DNA of 64,000 nucleotides from Streptomyces sp. H27-H1 (GCF_026627445.1 NZ_JAPNLJ010000039.1:1-64000); one strand, 5' to 3'. Positions 34,064-43,358 are shown, counted from the first letter of the stretch. A program made the numbers and translations. Notes: generated by a model from the letters alone, not told the origin.

Positions 34064-36541
34064 TCAGGAGCAGAGTGCACCGTTGAGCGTGTAGCGCGCC
34101 GGGACCGCGTTGGTACCCGAATACGTCGCCTGGAAGCCGAAGCTCACGCTGCCGCCGGGCGCCACCGTACCGTTCCACCCGGAGTCCCGGGCGGTGACCG
34201 TGCTGCCCGACTGGCTCACCGTGGCGTTCCAGGCGCTGCTGATCCGCTGATCACCCGCGAAGCTCCAGCCGAGGGTCCACCCGGAGACCGCCGACGTTCC
34301 GGTGTTCCTCACGGTCACCGTCGCGGTGAAGCCGTTGTCCCAGGCGTTGTCGATCCGGTACGCCACCGTGCAGGCGGCCGCCGGCGCGTCGTCGTCCGCC
34401 TCCGTCGCCGTGAGCGTCGCCGGCTGCACGCCGGAACCACCGACCGTGAACGTCGCGCTACCCGGCAGCGCGTCGGCATCCTGCGCGGCGAAGACCGAAA
34501 CCTGCTGCGTCGTGGCCCAGTTGGCCGGGGTGAACACCAGGGTCGCGGCTGCCGACAGGTCCTGGTCGCCGGAGTTGCGGGCCACCGTCAGCGTGACGTT
34601 CTGCGCGGGCGCGGCCGAGAGCCGCACGCCCACCGGCGCCGAACCGCCCTCCGGGACCGTCAGCACCGCCGGTGACACCTGGACCGCGGGCACCGCCGGG
34701 GCGCCGCGCCGCTCGGCCGCGAAGGCCGCAAGCCAAGCCAGCGAGGCGTTCCAGTTGATGGCCACCTCGTTGGTGGCGTACGAGCCGATGTCATCCACGT
34801 AGCACGCCGCCGGCGCGCAGCCGGCGAGCTTCTCCTTGGCCACCGGGTCCTCCAGCCCCGCGTTCGGCCCGCCCGCGAAGGAACCGGCCGGCGGGTGCGG
34901 CAGCGAGGCGTCGTTCTGGTGCGCCCAGAACCTGTGGTGCTGGTTCTCGGAGTAGCGATCGCCGTAGCCGGTGACGTAGGAGAGGCCGAGCGCGTTCCGG
35001 CCCAGCAGGTAGTCCAGGGACTCCACTGCTCCGGCTCGGTAGCGTTGCTGACCGGTGAGCTCGTAGGCAACGGCCAGCACCATCGCGTTGTTGGTGACGG
35101 CGCTGTTGGAGCCCCACACGTATCCGGTGGTGGCCAGTGGCACCGCGTAGCCCTGTCCGGCCATGGTGGACAGGTGGCCGTCGGCGGCCGAGGTCAGCAG
35201 TCCCCGCAGCCGGGCCGTGTCGGCGGCGGGCAGGGCCACGCCGACGCCGGTGGCGAGAGTGATCCGGCCGAGCGTCGCGGTACCTCCCCACCAGAACCCG
35301 TCGACGGGCTTGGTGTGGTGCGCGGAGGAGGTGACGGCGTCCCGGTACTGCGACTCACCGGTGGTGGCCAGGAGTTCCGCCGCTGCCCAGTAGAACTCGT
35401 CGGAGACGTCGGCATCCTCGTACGCACCGCCGCCGGTGTTGTCGGTCGCCGGGGCGAGCACGTTCGGGTTGCCCTTGGCAGCCGTCCAGGCGCGGCGGGA
35501 CGCGTCCAGGCAGCGCGCGGCGAACGCAGCGTCGTACGGCGCGTACACCCGGGCACACTGCGCTGCCGAGGCCGCCAGATTCAGCGTCGCCGCGGTCGAC
35601 GGCTTGTGCAACTCACGCTGTTCCGCGTCGAGTTCGGGACGCGTCGGCAGAGCGGTCCACTTGGCGTCGTGCATCTTGTGGAAGGCCATCCCGGCCATCG
35701 GCTTCCCGGCCGGGACCTGCATCCGCAGCAGGAACTCCAGCTCCCACCGGGCCTCGTCCAGCACGTCCGGCGTCCCGTTGCCACGCTCCGGCACCCGCAG
35801 CGTCGCGTCGCCGAGAGCCGCGTCGCCGCCCGAACGGCGGGCCCGCTCATAGGAGTTGACCATTTCCCAGACGGAGATGCCGCCGTTGACCACGTACTTG
35901 CCGTGGTCGCCCGCGTCGTACCAGCCGCCGCGCACGTCCTGTTGGTAGTCGCACACCCCGGCCTGACAGGGGACGCTGGTGTCGCCCTTGTTCGGAGCGA
36001 TGCCCAGGTGCCCGGCGGGGCGGGCGTAGGCACTGCCGCCCGCCAGGGCCGCGTCGATCGCGGTTCCGCTGCGCTGCTGGTAGAAGAACGACATGCTGTC
36101 GGCGCGCAGTCCGTCGTACAACGACGCGGAGATGTCGAAGGGGTGGCTGGTCTGGCCGCCGACGCCCAGGGTGTAGCCGGTGCCGGTGCCGGTGTACGCG
36201 CCGAAGTCCACCAGGTGCGTGGACTGGCCGGACGCCTGGTCGGCGCCGCGCACCGTGGTGGTGCCCGAGGCAGCAACCGTGCCGGAGGCGTCGCGCAGCT
36301 GCCAGGCGAGCGGGGCCGTCGCGGAGCTGACCACGGTGGCCCGCTTGGGGCCGTCGGGCAGGTAGCCGAGCTGGTTGACCCGGACGGGTGTGTCGGCAGC
36401 GGCGGCCACCGTGGCGGCTGCCGCGACCGGAACGGTCAGGGCGGTCGTGGACACGGCGCCGACGGCCAGCGCGAAGCCGGCGAGCACGGCGGCCGCGCGA
36501 CGCGGCACACGACGGGCGGGGGCGGGGGTGACAGGAGGCAC
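34064..36541 (-). CDS. GH9 cellulase with Ig-like domains and CBM2
   Basis: An 825-residue secreted cellulase. The signal peptide ends near VAAAATVAAA. Domains in order: N-terminal Ig-like CelD_N domain (PVRVNQLGYLPDGPKRATVV, ~55-145), GH9 (alpha/alpha)6 barrel with GGWYDAGDHGKYV and the catalytic Glu in SYATNEVAINWNA, a Calx-beta-like sandwich (~625-725), and a CBM2 (CTVAYRIDNAWDNGFTATVT to ALCS). The start is GTG at 36541 with GGAAGG 8 bases upstream. A perfect CebR box lies 35 bases further up, so it belongs to the cellulose regulon. Theme-C GH9 enzymes are mostly endoglucanases. Confidence 0.93.
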   Translation of the reverse strand: MPPVTPAPARRVPRRAAAVLAGFALAVGAVSTTALTVPVAAAATVAAAADTPVRVNQLGYLPDGPKRATVVSSATAPLAWQLRDASGTVAASGTTTVRGADQASGQSTHLVDFGAYTGTGTGYTLGVGGQTSHPFDISASLYDGLRADSMSFFYQQRSGTAIDAALAGGSAYARPAGHLGIAPNKGDTSVPCQAGVCDYQQDVRGGWYDAGDHGKYVVNGGISVWEMVNSYERARRSGGDAALGDATLRVPERGNGTPDVLDEARWELEFLLRMQVPAGKPMAGMAFHKMHDAKWTALPTRPELDAEQRELHKPSTAATLNLAASAAQCARVYAPYDAAFAARCLDASRRAWTAAKGNPNVLAPATDNTGGGAYEDADVSDEFYWAAAELLATTGESQYRDAVTSSAHHTKPVDGFWWGGTATLGRITLATGVGVALPAADTARLRGLLTSAADGHLSTMAGQGYAVPLATTGYVWGSNSAVTNNAMVLAVAYELTGQQRYRAGAVESLDYLLGRNALGLSYVTGYGDRYSENQHHRFWAHQNDASLPHPPAGSFAGGPNAGLEDPVAKEKLAGCAPAACYVDDIGSYATNEVAINWNASLAWLAAFAAERRGAPAVPAVQVSPAVLTVPEGGSAPVGVRLSAAPAQNVTLTVARNSGDQDLSAAATLVFTPANWATTQQVSVFAAQDADALPGSATFTVGGSGVQPATLTATEADDDAPAAACTVAYRIDNAWDNGFTATVTVRNTGTSAVSGWTLGWSFAGDQRISSAWNATVSQSGSTVTARDSGWNGTVAPGGSVSFGFQATYSGTNAVPARYTLNGALCS

Positions 36542-36914
36542 GGGTGGAGCCTTCCTTGGGGGGTGGGGGCAGGAGTGGGAGCGCTCCCATTCAAGCCAGC
36601 CGTCAGACGGTCCGTCAAGGCACCGGTGTGACCCGGTAGTTGACCTACCTACGACTGTCGATCCGCCAGTACACGGTGTAGTTAAAGCTTTGGGCGTCGC
36701 GGAACGGGGGGACTGAGGGGGGGAAGTAGGTGACATGTCCGTGCGGGTCGGCCGGATTCCGGGAGCCCCCGGGCGGCGCGTCCGTCACTCACCGCTGATC
36801 GTCCGGTACGGCCCGCGACGAGGGCGGCGGACCGGTCGGTGCGGATCTAGGCTGGAAACGAGCCGCTGGGCACTGTTCCTGGCGAGCACCGCTGTCCGGA
36901 CGGAGGCGTGGCGC
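36542..36914. other. Divergent control region between GH9 and the SpoIIE phosphatase gene
   Basis: About 373 bases. It holds the CebR box at 36576-36589 and an AT-richer stretch around 36640-36700 (GTAGTTAAAGC) where GH9 transcription probably starts. An in-frame ATG at 36735 exists, but the following 60 codons are Arg-rich and do not look coding. Confidence 0.5.
36576..36589. promoter_or_regulatory. Perfect CebR box upstream of GH9
   Basis: TGGGAGCGCTCCCA is the exact consensus operator of the Streptomyces cellulose/cellobiose repressor CebR. It lies between the GH9 start and its probable promoter. Confidence 0.92.
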
Positions 36915-39332
36915 GTGGAGATGGCTGCGAAGCGGGATGCCCCGACCGCCTCCGTCACGGTCGACCCGGCCGGCGTGGTGAGCGGCTGGAGCGAGGGCGG
37001 GCGGCTGCTCCTGGGCTGGACGGCGCAGGAGACCGTGGGGCGGCCCGTCACCGGCCTGCTGGCCGATCCCCCACCCGGCTTCCCCGGGAGCCACGGCGTC
37101 GGCTCCGGCTCCACGGGCGTCGTCCCGCTGCGCCATCGGAACGGTTCCACGGTGGACGCCGTGCTGACGGTTCAACCGCTGCGCGGCGCGGACGGCCGTG
37201 CGCTGGGCCACGTGGTGACCGCCCAGCCGTGGGGGCGCCGCCCCGTGATCGCCGACCGGGCCTTCGAGCAGTGCCCCTTCGCTCTGGGCGTCTATGACCC
37301 TGAGCTGCGGTTCCTGTGGGTCAACGCCTCCGCGTGCCGGGTGATGGCGCACTCCGAGGAGCAGGTGCTCGGTGAGAAGTACCGCGAGCTGTTCCCCGAA
37401 CTCGACGACATGGCCTACACCGGCCGGCTCTCCGAGGTGGCGAGGACGGGCGAGCCCGCGCGTCTCATCACCGTCTTCCGCCCGCTCGGCAGCAACTACG
37501 CCAACGCCTGGGCCACCAGCATGTGGCCCGTCCGGGACGCCGAGGGCAGGGTCCGTGCCGTCGCCAACTGGGGATTCGACATGAGCGCCGAGTACTGGGC
37601 CCGGCAACGCCTGCTCATCCTCAACGAGGCCGGCAGCGGCATCGGCCGGACTCTCGACGTGATCGGCACCGCCCAGGAGCTGGCCAGGGCCCCTGTGCCG
37701 GGATTTGCCGACCACGTCAGCGTCGATCTCTTCGAGGAGGTGCTGCGCGGAGAGGAACCGCCCTCCGCGTCCGCGTTCGCCCCCGGCGAGACCATCACGC
37801 TCTGCCGTGCCGCCGAGCACAGCGCGAAGCTGGACACCGGCCGGGCGGCCCGGCCGACGACGGCCATCAGCCACGCCCCCGGTTCCGTCGCCGCCCGCTG
37901 CATGGTGACCGGCAGGTCCACGGTCGAACTCGCCGCCGATCCGGGTCAGGGCGGCGAATGGGCCTTCGGACCCGGGCTCGCCGCCGACCCGGCCCACTGG
38001 CCCCCGGGCAACCCTGTGATCGACGGGACCATCGCCGCGGACGGACTGACCGGCCAGATCACCGTGCCGCTCCGGGCGCGCGGCGCGCTGCTCGGTGTCG
38101 TCGCCTTCTCCCGCCGCGACCGGCCCGAAGCATTCACCGCCGACGACCTGATCCTCGCCGAAGAGCTGACCGCCAAGGCGGCCGTCGCCGTCGACAACGC
38201 CCGCCGGTATGCGCGTGAGCGCACCACGGCGCTGACCCTGCAGCGCAGCCTGCTGCCCCAGCGGCTGCCGAGCCAGGAGGCGATCGAGGTGGCGTCCCGC
38301 TACCTGCCCGCCGGGGCCGGCGCGGAAGTGGGCGGTGACTGGTTCGACGTCATTCCGCTGTCCGGCGCCCGGGTCGCCCTGGTCGTCGGCGACGTCGTAG
38401 GCCACGGCCTGCACGCCTCGGCCAGCATGGGCCGGCTGCGGACGGCGGTCCGCACCCTCGCCGACGTCGACCTCCCTCCGGACGAGCTGCTGACCCATCT
38501 GGACGACCTGGTCATCCACCTGTCCGGCGACCTTCAGCCCGCCGGCGACTTCGAGGCGACCGGCGAGTTCGGGGCGACCTGCCTGTACGCGGTCTACGAC
38601 CCGGTCGCGCGCCGCTTCACGCTGGCGAGCGCAGGCCATCCGCTGCCGCTGGTCATCTCCCCGGACGGTGCCATGACCCCGGTACTCGCACAGCCGGGAC
38701 CGCCGCTCGGCCTCGGTGGGCTGCCTTTCGAGGCCACCGAGCTCGAGCTGCCCGAGGGGAGCCTGCTCGCCCTCTACACCGACGGCCTGGTGGAAGGCCG
38801 TGAGCGCGACATCGACCAGGGGATCGCCGAACTGCAGCGGGTCCTGGACCACTCGGCCCCCTCACTCGAGGCCCTGTGCGACACGGTGCTGGACGCCATG
38901 CTCCCCGAACGCCGCACCGACGACGCCGCCCTGCTACTGGCCCGCACCCATGCGCTGGACCCCCACCACGTCGCCGACTGGGACGTCGAACCCGACCCCT
39001 CGCAGGTGCCGCTCATCAGGAAGTTCGCCGTCGACCAGGTGGACGCCTGGGGTCTGGAGGAGGCGTCGTTCGTCACCGAACTGGTCGTCAGCGAGCTGGT
39101 CACCAACGCCATCAGGTACGGCGAGCCGCCGATCAGGCTGCGGCTGATCCGCGATGCTTCCCTGATCTGCGAGGTCTCCGACGCGAGCAACACCGCTCCG
39201 CACCTACGCCGGGCCCGCGCCTTCGACGAGGGCGGCCGGGGCCTGCTGCTCGTCGCCCAGCTCACTCAGGGCTGGGGCACCCGGCAGACCACCAGCGGCA
39301 AGACCATCTGGTGCGCGCAGACCCTCCCCTAG
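36915..39332 (+). CDS. PAS-GAF-SpoIIE-HATPase phosphatase (anti-sigma pathway)
   Basis: An 805-residue cytosolic signalling protein. Two PAS-like domains (VSGWSEGGRLLLGWTAQETV; LGVYDPELRFLWVNASACRV), a GAF domain (~230-430), a SpoIIE/PP2C phosphatase (GAEVGGDWFDVIPL, VVGDVVGHGL, ALYTDGLVEGR) and a C-terminal HATPase kinase of the anti-sigma type (FVTELVVSELVTNAIRYGEP, FDEGGRGLLLVAQL). Such proteins dephosphorylate anti-anti-sigma factors in response to a signal. GTG 36915 is chosen for GGAGG 8 bases upstream; ATG 36735 or 36921 are alternatives. It is unrelated to polysaccharide enzymes by family; a regulatory link is possible but unproven. Confidence 0.88.
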   Translation: MEMAAKRDAPTASVTVDPAGVVSGWSEGGRLLLGWTAQETVGRPVTGLLADPPPGFPGSHGVGSGSTGVVPLRHRNGSTVDAVLTVQPLRGADGRALGHVVTAQPWGRRPVIADRAFEQCPFALGVYDPELRFLWVNASACRVMAHSEEQVLGEKYRELFPELDDMAYTGRLSEVARTGEPARLITVFRPLGSNYANAWATSMWPVRDAEGRVRAVANWGFDMSAEYWARQRLLILNEAGSGIGRTLDVIGTAQELARAPVPGFADHVSVDLFEEVLRGEEPPSASAFAPGETITLCRAAEHSAKLDTGRAARPTTAISHAPGSVAARCMVTGRSTVELAADPGQGGEWAFGPGLAADPAHWPPGNPVIDGTIAADGLTGQITVPLRARGALLGVVAFSRRDRPEAFTADDLILAEELTAKAAVAVDNARRYARERTTALTLQRSLLPQRLPSQEAIEVASRYLPAGAGAEVGGDWFDVIPLSGARVALVVGDVVGHGLHASASMGRLRTAVRTLADVDLPPDELLTHLDDLVIHLSGDLQPAGDFEATGEFGATCLYAVYDPVARRFTLASAGHPLPLVISPDGAMTPVLAQPGPPLGLGGLPFEATELELPEGSLLALYTDGLVEGRERDIDQGIAELQRVLDHSAPSLEALCDTVLDAMLPERRTDDAALLLARTHALDPHHVADWDVEPDPSQVPLIRKFAVDQVDAWGLEEASFVTELVVSELVTNAIRYGEPPIRLRLIRDASLICEVSDASNTAPHLRRARAFDEGGRGLLLVAQLTQGWGTRQTTSGKTIWCAQTLP

Positions 39333-39401
39333 TGCTGTGGATGTCGTGTGGATCGGGCCGGGCTCGCGGGCTTCCGTGGTGCTCTTGTCCGGCCGGTACC
39401 G

Positions 39402-40955
39402 TCACCAGCCCATGGGGAGACCGGCGACGAACGAGCTGAGCCGGTCGGCGATGAGCCGGTCGTCGTGGGCCGAGTAGTGCCAGTCGCAGCCGAGGTAGTC
39501 CAGGCCCGATTCGTCGAGGGGCCAGTAGCGGACCCCGCTGTCGCCGGCATCGTTGCGCGCCTTGACCACCTGCTGGACGTGGTCGGCGTACTGGCCCGCG
39601 CCGACTGCCACGACGGTCGTCCCCGTCCCGTAGCGCGTACGCAGCTTCTGGAGGAAGTCGCCGTAGGCGCTGCGGTAGCCGGCCGCGAGGCTTTCGGGCG
39701 TCCACGGCTCACCGGGGTTCACGGCGGTCGAGAAGTCGTTGGTGCCGAGGTTGACCACCACGAGCTGAGGGCGCCAGGTGCCCGGGTTCTGCCAGACGTC
39801 GCCGGACACGCTCAGCAGGGCGCGGTCGTAGAAGGTCCGGTACGTGACGTCCGACGAGCCTCCGTTGTAGTTGCGCACCATGCCGAGGCCCGAATAGCCG
39901 TTGATCTGGTAGTCGGAATTCAGTTGCCGGGCGGTGAGGGCGCCGTAGCTCACATCGGAGTTGGTGCTCCGCTTGAGCTGGTCCGAGGTGCAGGTGCGGG
40001 AGGTCGAGAGGTTGCCGTAGCCCACCGTGAGGGAGTCGCCGATGAACTCGATCTGACGGCTGCGGGCCGTCGGTTTGCCCAGTACGGCCCCGCCGGGCGC
40101 GGCCAGGAAGCCCCCGAACGTACTGGTGTCCCCCGGGCTGTCGTTGCGCTTGACGAGGCGGACGGCGTGCTCCCGGTCCTGCAGCCCGTTGACCCAGTGC
40201 GTGGTGTTGCCGGGCGTGACGAGCGTGGCGACAGTGGCTCCGTCGACCTGGACGTCGTAATCGGCCGCCGAGTCGTTGAGCACGATCCCCACGCCGGTGC
40301 CCCTGACGCGGCCCTCGAAGTACACGCCGGGCCAGCTGTACTGCACCGTGTTCCCGGCGTCCTTGACCCGTCCCGCGGTGTGCACCTGCGCCGTCACTCC
40401 CGACACGCGGACGAGTTTCCACTGCTGGTTGGCCCCGCCCCAGTCGGTGAACTGCACGACCTTGGCACCGTCCACGGTGGAAGCGTTCTGGACCTCGACG
40501 GCCTTGCCACTGTTCCGGTTGATCAACCGGACATGACCGTCCGGGGAATCCGCCGCCCGGAACTGCTGGTTGACGCCACCCGCATTACTCCACTGCACGA
40601 TCGGGGCATGGTCCGCGGTGGAAAACCCGGAGACGTCCAGCACCTTGCCCGAGTGCTGCGCCTTCAACCGGTAGTAGCCGCCACCCGAGTCGACGAACTG
40701 AAACCGCTGGTTGCCCCCGTCATGACGAGTCCACTGCGACAGGGCCGCCCCGTCGGCGGTGCTCCCTCCCGACACGTCCAGCGCCTTACCGCTGCCACGG
40801 TTCACCAGCACGTACCACGCACTCGTATCCACACTCGCCGCCTGAGCCGTCCCGACCGCGCCAAGTCCCGTCAAAAGCCCCACCATCAAACCGGTCACCG
40901 CGGCCAACACCCCCGCACGCCTCCCCCGCCCCGACCGCCACGCACTGAAGGTCAT
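39402..40955 (-). CDS. CE2 acetylxylan esterase with N-terminal CBM13
   Basis: A 517-residue secreted esterase. The signal peptide (LAAVTGLMVGLLTGLGAVGT) precedes a CBM13 at ~45-185 that closely resembles those of the GH62 and feruloyl esterase genes. Then comes a CE2 unit: a jelly-roll domain (FEGRVRGTGVGIVLNDSAAD) and an SGNH hydrolase with nucleophile Ser308 in FIGDSLTVGYG, VNLGTNDF and a terminal DWHYSAHDD histidine. CE2 enzymes remove acetyl groups from xylan or other glycans. Start: ATG 40955 precedes the signal peptide; ATG 40976 and GTG 40961 are in frame. It converges on the SpoIIE gene. Confidence 0.88.
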   Translation of the reverse strand: MTFSAWRSGRGRRAGVLAAVTGLMVGLLTGLGAVGTAQAASVDTSAWYVLVNRGSGKALDVSGGSTADGAALSQWTRHDGGNQRFQFVDSGGGYYRLKAQHSGKVLDVSGFSTADHAPIVQWSNAGGVNQQFRAADSPDGHVRLINRNSGKAVEVQNASTVDGAKVVQFTDWGGANQQWKLVRVSGVTAQVHTAGRVKDAGNTVQYSWPGVYFEGRVRGTGVGIVLNDSAADYDVQVDGATVATLVTPGNTTHWVNGLQDREHAVRLVKRNDSPGDTSTFGGFLAAPGGAVLGKPTARSRQIEFIGDSLTVGYGNLSTSRTCTSDQLKRSTNSDVSYGALTARQLNSDYQINGYSGLGMVRNYNGGSSDVTYRTFYDRALLSVSGDVWQNPGTWRPQLVVVNLGTNDFSTAVNPGEPWTPESLAAGYRSAYGDFLQKLRTRYGTGTTVVAVGAGQYADHVQQVVKARNDAGDSGVRYWPLDESGLDYLGCDWHYSAHDDRLIADRLSSFVAGLPMGW

Positions 40956-41682
40956 TTGCACACCATCTCTCTGCATTCGTAGTGAACTGCTGCAGGGCGC
41001 CCCGGCAGCCCTGTGGGACCTCGTGGAGGTACGGCGAGGCGATACCTGCCCTCGGGCGAATCCCTCCCCTGCGGGACGACAGCGCGAAAGCGACCGGCTC
41101 ATGGACGGCCACAGCACCGCACGATCCACGAACATGGGATGTATTAGTGGGGCACCGAGGGGATTCTGTCCATAGGTGGGACAGACATCCCTGGTACAGC
41201 AGGAGTTGGGAGTCGACTCCTCCTGGCTCGCACCCCTGGTCATGGGATGTATTTATCTTGGGGTACCTATTGACGGGGGCATACCGCATGCCTACTGTCC
41301 TGCGACGGAGCCGACCGGATTCCAACCGATCAGGAATCCTGTCCTGGGTCGCCAAGTGCCCTTGCTCGCAGATGCGTTCACGCTGTTCCTCGTATTCCTC
41401 GTCGGCGCCCTGGCGCTTGTGAATGCCAGGGAGCCGGGGTGCCGGCCTTGGCGGCACCGCCTGACGCAGCGGCTTCCGGCCGCCGTGTGACGTCACGTCC
41501 CGGGACACGGCGCGGTTCAAGGAACGGTCCAAGGAACGGTTCAAGAGCGACGGCGTCCTGTGACACGGGCCTGCCCGGCGGACGTTCGAGGTCCGCCCGG
41601 ACTCCACCTTCAGCTCGGCTGACCCCGCCTCGGGGCACGCCCCCGCGGACGGCTACCCGCACCCGGAAACGAGGAGAGGCAG
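40956..41682. other. Long intergenic region between two esterase loci
   Basis: About 730 bases without a convincing gene. It contains a 13-bp direct repeat, CATGGGATGTATT, at 41133-41145 and 41241-41253, and a rightward promoter at 41270-41298. Short open frames here lack start signals and coding bias. Confidence 0.5.
41270..41298 (+). promoter_or_regulatory. Rightward promoter toward the GH62 remnant and CE3
   Basis: TTGACG (41270-41275) and TACTGT (41293-41298) are 17 bases apart. It could drive the CE3 gene about 670 bases on. Confidence 0.5.
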
Positions 41683-41859
41683 ATGAAGGACACGCTCAAG
41701 GCATGGAAGCCCCCGTGGCCGGGGCGGGGAGGCGTGCGGGCCATCAATCCGTGCCGGCTGCAGTACGTCTACCAGGGCATGGACCCCAAGGCCGATGCCG
41801 GCTGCATCGACCTGCCCTGGCGGATGGGCCCGCTCACCCAGACCAACTCCTCCTGCTGA
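41683..41859 (+). pseudogene. 3' remnant of a GH62 arabinofuranosidase gene
   Basis: A 58-codon frame whose last ~37 residues (INPCRLQYVYQGMDP, then DLPWRMGPLTQTNSSC) align with the C-terminus of GH62 enzymes; the intact GH62 at 6166 ends PCNLQFLYQGRDPNSGGDY, then QWPYRPGLLTL. The first ~20 residues do not match GH62 and nothing upstream does. AGGAGAG lies just before its ATG, so a peptide could still be made, but it would lack the catalytic domain. It is best read as a relic left by a deletion or recombination. Confidence 0.7.
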
Positions 41860-41969
41860 CCGCCCGGGCCACCATCGGAAAACGCACGCTCCCCCCACGG
41901 GCCGGACCGCCGACGGAACGGCGTTCGGTCCCTTTGATGAAGCAATCACTCACAGAAGAGGACGCCTGC

Positions 41970-43076
41970 ATGAGAAAGCCTTGGTTTCTTCCCCTCATCG
42001 CTCTTGTCGCTGCCACGCTCGGAGTGGCAGCCGTTGGTGTGACCCCTGCCTCCGCCGCCTCGACCATGCCCCTGCGGGTCATGCCGTTGGGCGACTCGAT
42101 CACCTGGGGAGTGGGGAGCAGTACGGGCAACGGCTACCGGGGTCCGTTGTGGGACAAGCTTGCCGGGGACGGCCATCCGCTGGACTTCGTCGGTACGTTG
42201 CGGGGCGGTTCGATGTCCGACGCCGACAACGAAGGCCACTCCGGATACCGCATCGACCAGATCGCCGCACTCGCCGACGCCTCGCTGACGCGCTACCGGC
42301 CCAACGTCGTGACGCTGGAGATCGGCACCAACGACCTCAACGGGGGCTACCAGCCCACCACTGCCGCCGCGCGGCTGAAGTCGCTGGTCAACCAGATCAC
42401 CGCCGCCGCCCCCGACGCGACCGTCCTCGTGGCGTCCCTGGTCGTGTCCACCAGCGGCTCGGAGGAGCAGTACAGGGCCGCGTACAACCAGGCCATCCCG
42501 CAGATCGTGAGCGAGGCACAGGCAGCGGGCAAGCGGGTCTCGTACGTGGACATGAGCAGCCTGACCACCGCAGACCTGGCCGACGCCCTGCATCCCAACG
42601 ACGCGGGCTACCAGAAGATGGCAAGCGCCTTCCACCGGGGCATCCAGGCCGCGGACAGCGCCGGGTGGCTGCGGAACCCCGCCCCCGCCGCCGCACGCGT
42701 GGAGTCCGGCACCACCGGCAAGTGCCTGGATGTCGGTGGCGCCAACTCGGCCGACGGGACCGCCGTCCAGATCTGGGGCTGCGGCGGCGGCGCCAACCAG
42801 CTCTGGTCCGCCTACACCGGCGGCACCCTGCGCTCCATGGGCAAATGCCTCGACGCCGCCGGCGGGGGCACCGCCAACGGAACCAAGGTGCAGATCTGGG
42901 CCTGCCACGGGGGCGCCAACCAGATCTGGCAGCCCTACAACGGCGGTTACCGCAACCCCGCCTCCGGCCGCTGTCTCGACGTTCCGGTCTTCTCCACGAC
43001 CGACGGCACGCAGCTCCACCTGTGGGACTGCCACGGCGGCTCCAACCAGAAGTGGACCGCTCTGACCGCCGGATGA
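41970..43076 (+). CDS. CE3-like acetylxylan esterase with C-terminal CBM13
   Basis: A 368-residue secreted SGNH hydrolase. After a signal peptide ending TPASAAS, the catalytic domain has Ser43 in MPLGDSITWG, LEIGTNDLNGG and the Asp-His pair in DALHPNDAGY, the CE3 pattern. The C-terminal ~125 residues are a CBM13 with three cysteine-containing repeats (KCLDV, KCLDA, RCLDV), closer to the XlnA module than to the N-terminal CBM13s here. It should deacetylate xylan. An in-frame ATG at 41937 would extend the signal peptide by 11 residues. A strong terminator follows. Confidence 0.9.
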   Translation: MRKPWFLPLIALVAATLGVAAVGVTPASAASTMPLRVMPLGDSITWGVGSSTGNGYRGPLWDKLAGDGHPLDFVGTLRGGSMSDADNEGHSGYRIDQIAALADASLTRYRPNVVTLEIGTNDLNGGYQPTTAAARLKSLVNQITAAAPDATVLVASLVVSTSGSEEQYRAAYNQAIPQIVSEAQAAGKRVSYVDMSSLTTADLADALHPNDAGYQKMASAFHRGIQAADSAGWLRNPAPAAARVESGTTGKCLDVGGANSADGTAVQIWGCGGGANQLWSAYTGGTLRSMGKCLDAAGGGTANGTKVQIWACHGGANQIWQPYNGGYRNPASGRCLDVPVFSTTDGTQLHLWDCHGGSNQKWTALTAG

Positions 43077-43083
43077 CCCACGC

Positions 43084-43122
43084 TCCCGGGACCGGAGCCC
43101 CTTCCGGGCTCCGGTCCCGGGA
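43084..43122. terminator. Terminator after CE3
   Basis: TCCCGGGACCGGAGCCC pairs exactly with its reverse complement around CTTCC, a 17-bp stem 8 bases past the stop. Confidence 0.85.
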
Positions 43123-43239
43123 CAACGTGAAATCGGCGCGTGGCCGTACGGCGGACCTCGCGCCGTCCGGCATGTCCAACGCCGGGTTCACCTCGCGCAC
43201 CCCTCGCACGCCGAGGTTGTAGCCGAATCTGAATCATCT

Positions 43240-43259
43240 GCGTCGAAGCGCTTCGACGC
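43240..43259. promoter_or_regulatory. LacI-type operator, 20-bp perfect palindrome (copy 1)
   Basis: GCGTCGAAGCGCTTCGACGC, identical to the element at 51110-51129. It lies about 210 bases before the GH42 start. Confidence 0.85.
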
Positions 43260-43358
43260 CTCACCAGCCCTAACGGGCCGTGAATGGTCCAGCAGAAGTC
43301 GTTCACGCGGTAGAGGCCCTTGTTTAACACGAAACTTGTCCGTTACTTTTTGCCGTCT

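Noticed and set aside
36735..36914. An in-frame 60-codon N-terminal extension of the SpoIIE phosphatase from ATG 36735
   Set aside because: The extension is Arg-rich without domain character; a GTG at 36915 with GGAGG upstream fits better. The ATG does have a passable ribosome site, so this is not certain.
41176..41490. A 104-codon open frame in the gap before the GH62 remnant
   Set aside because: No ribosome binding site, it spans the promoter at 41270, and the product matches nothing I recognise.
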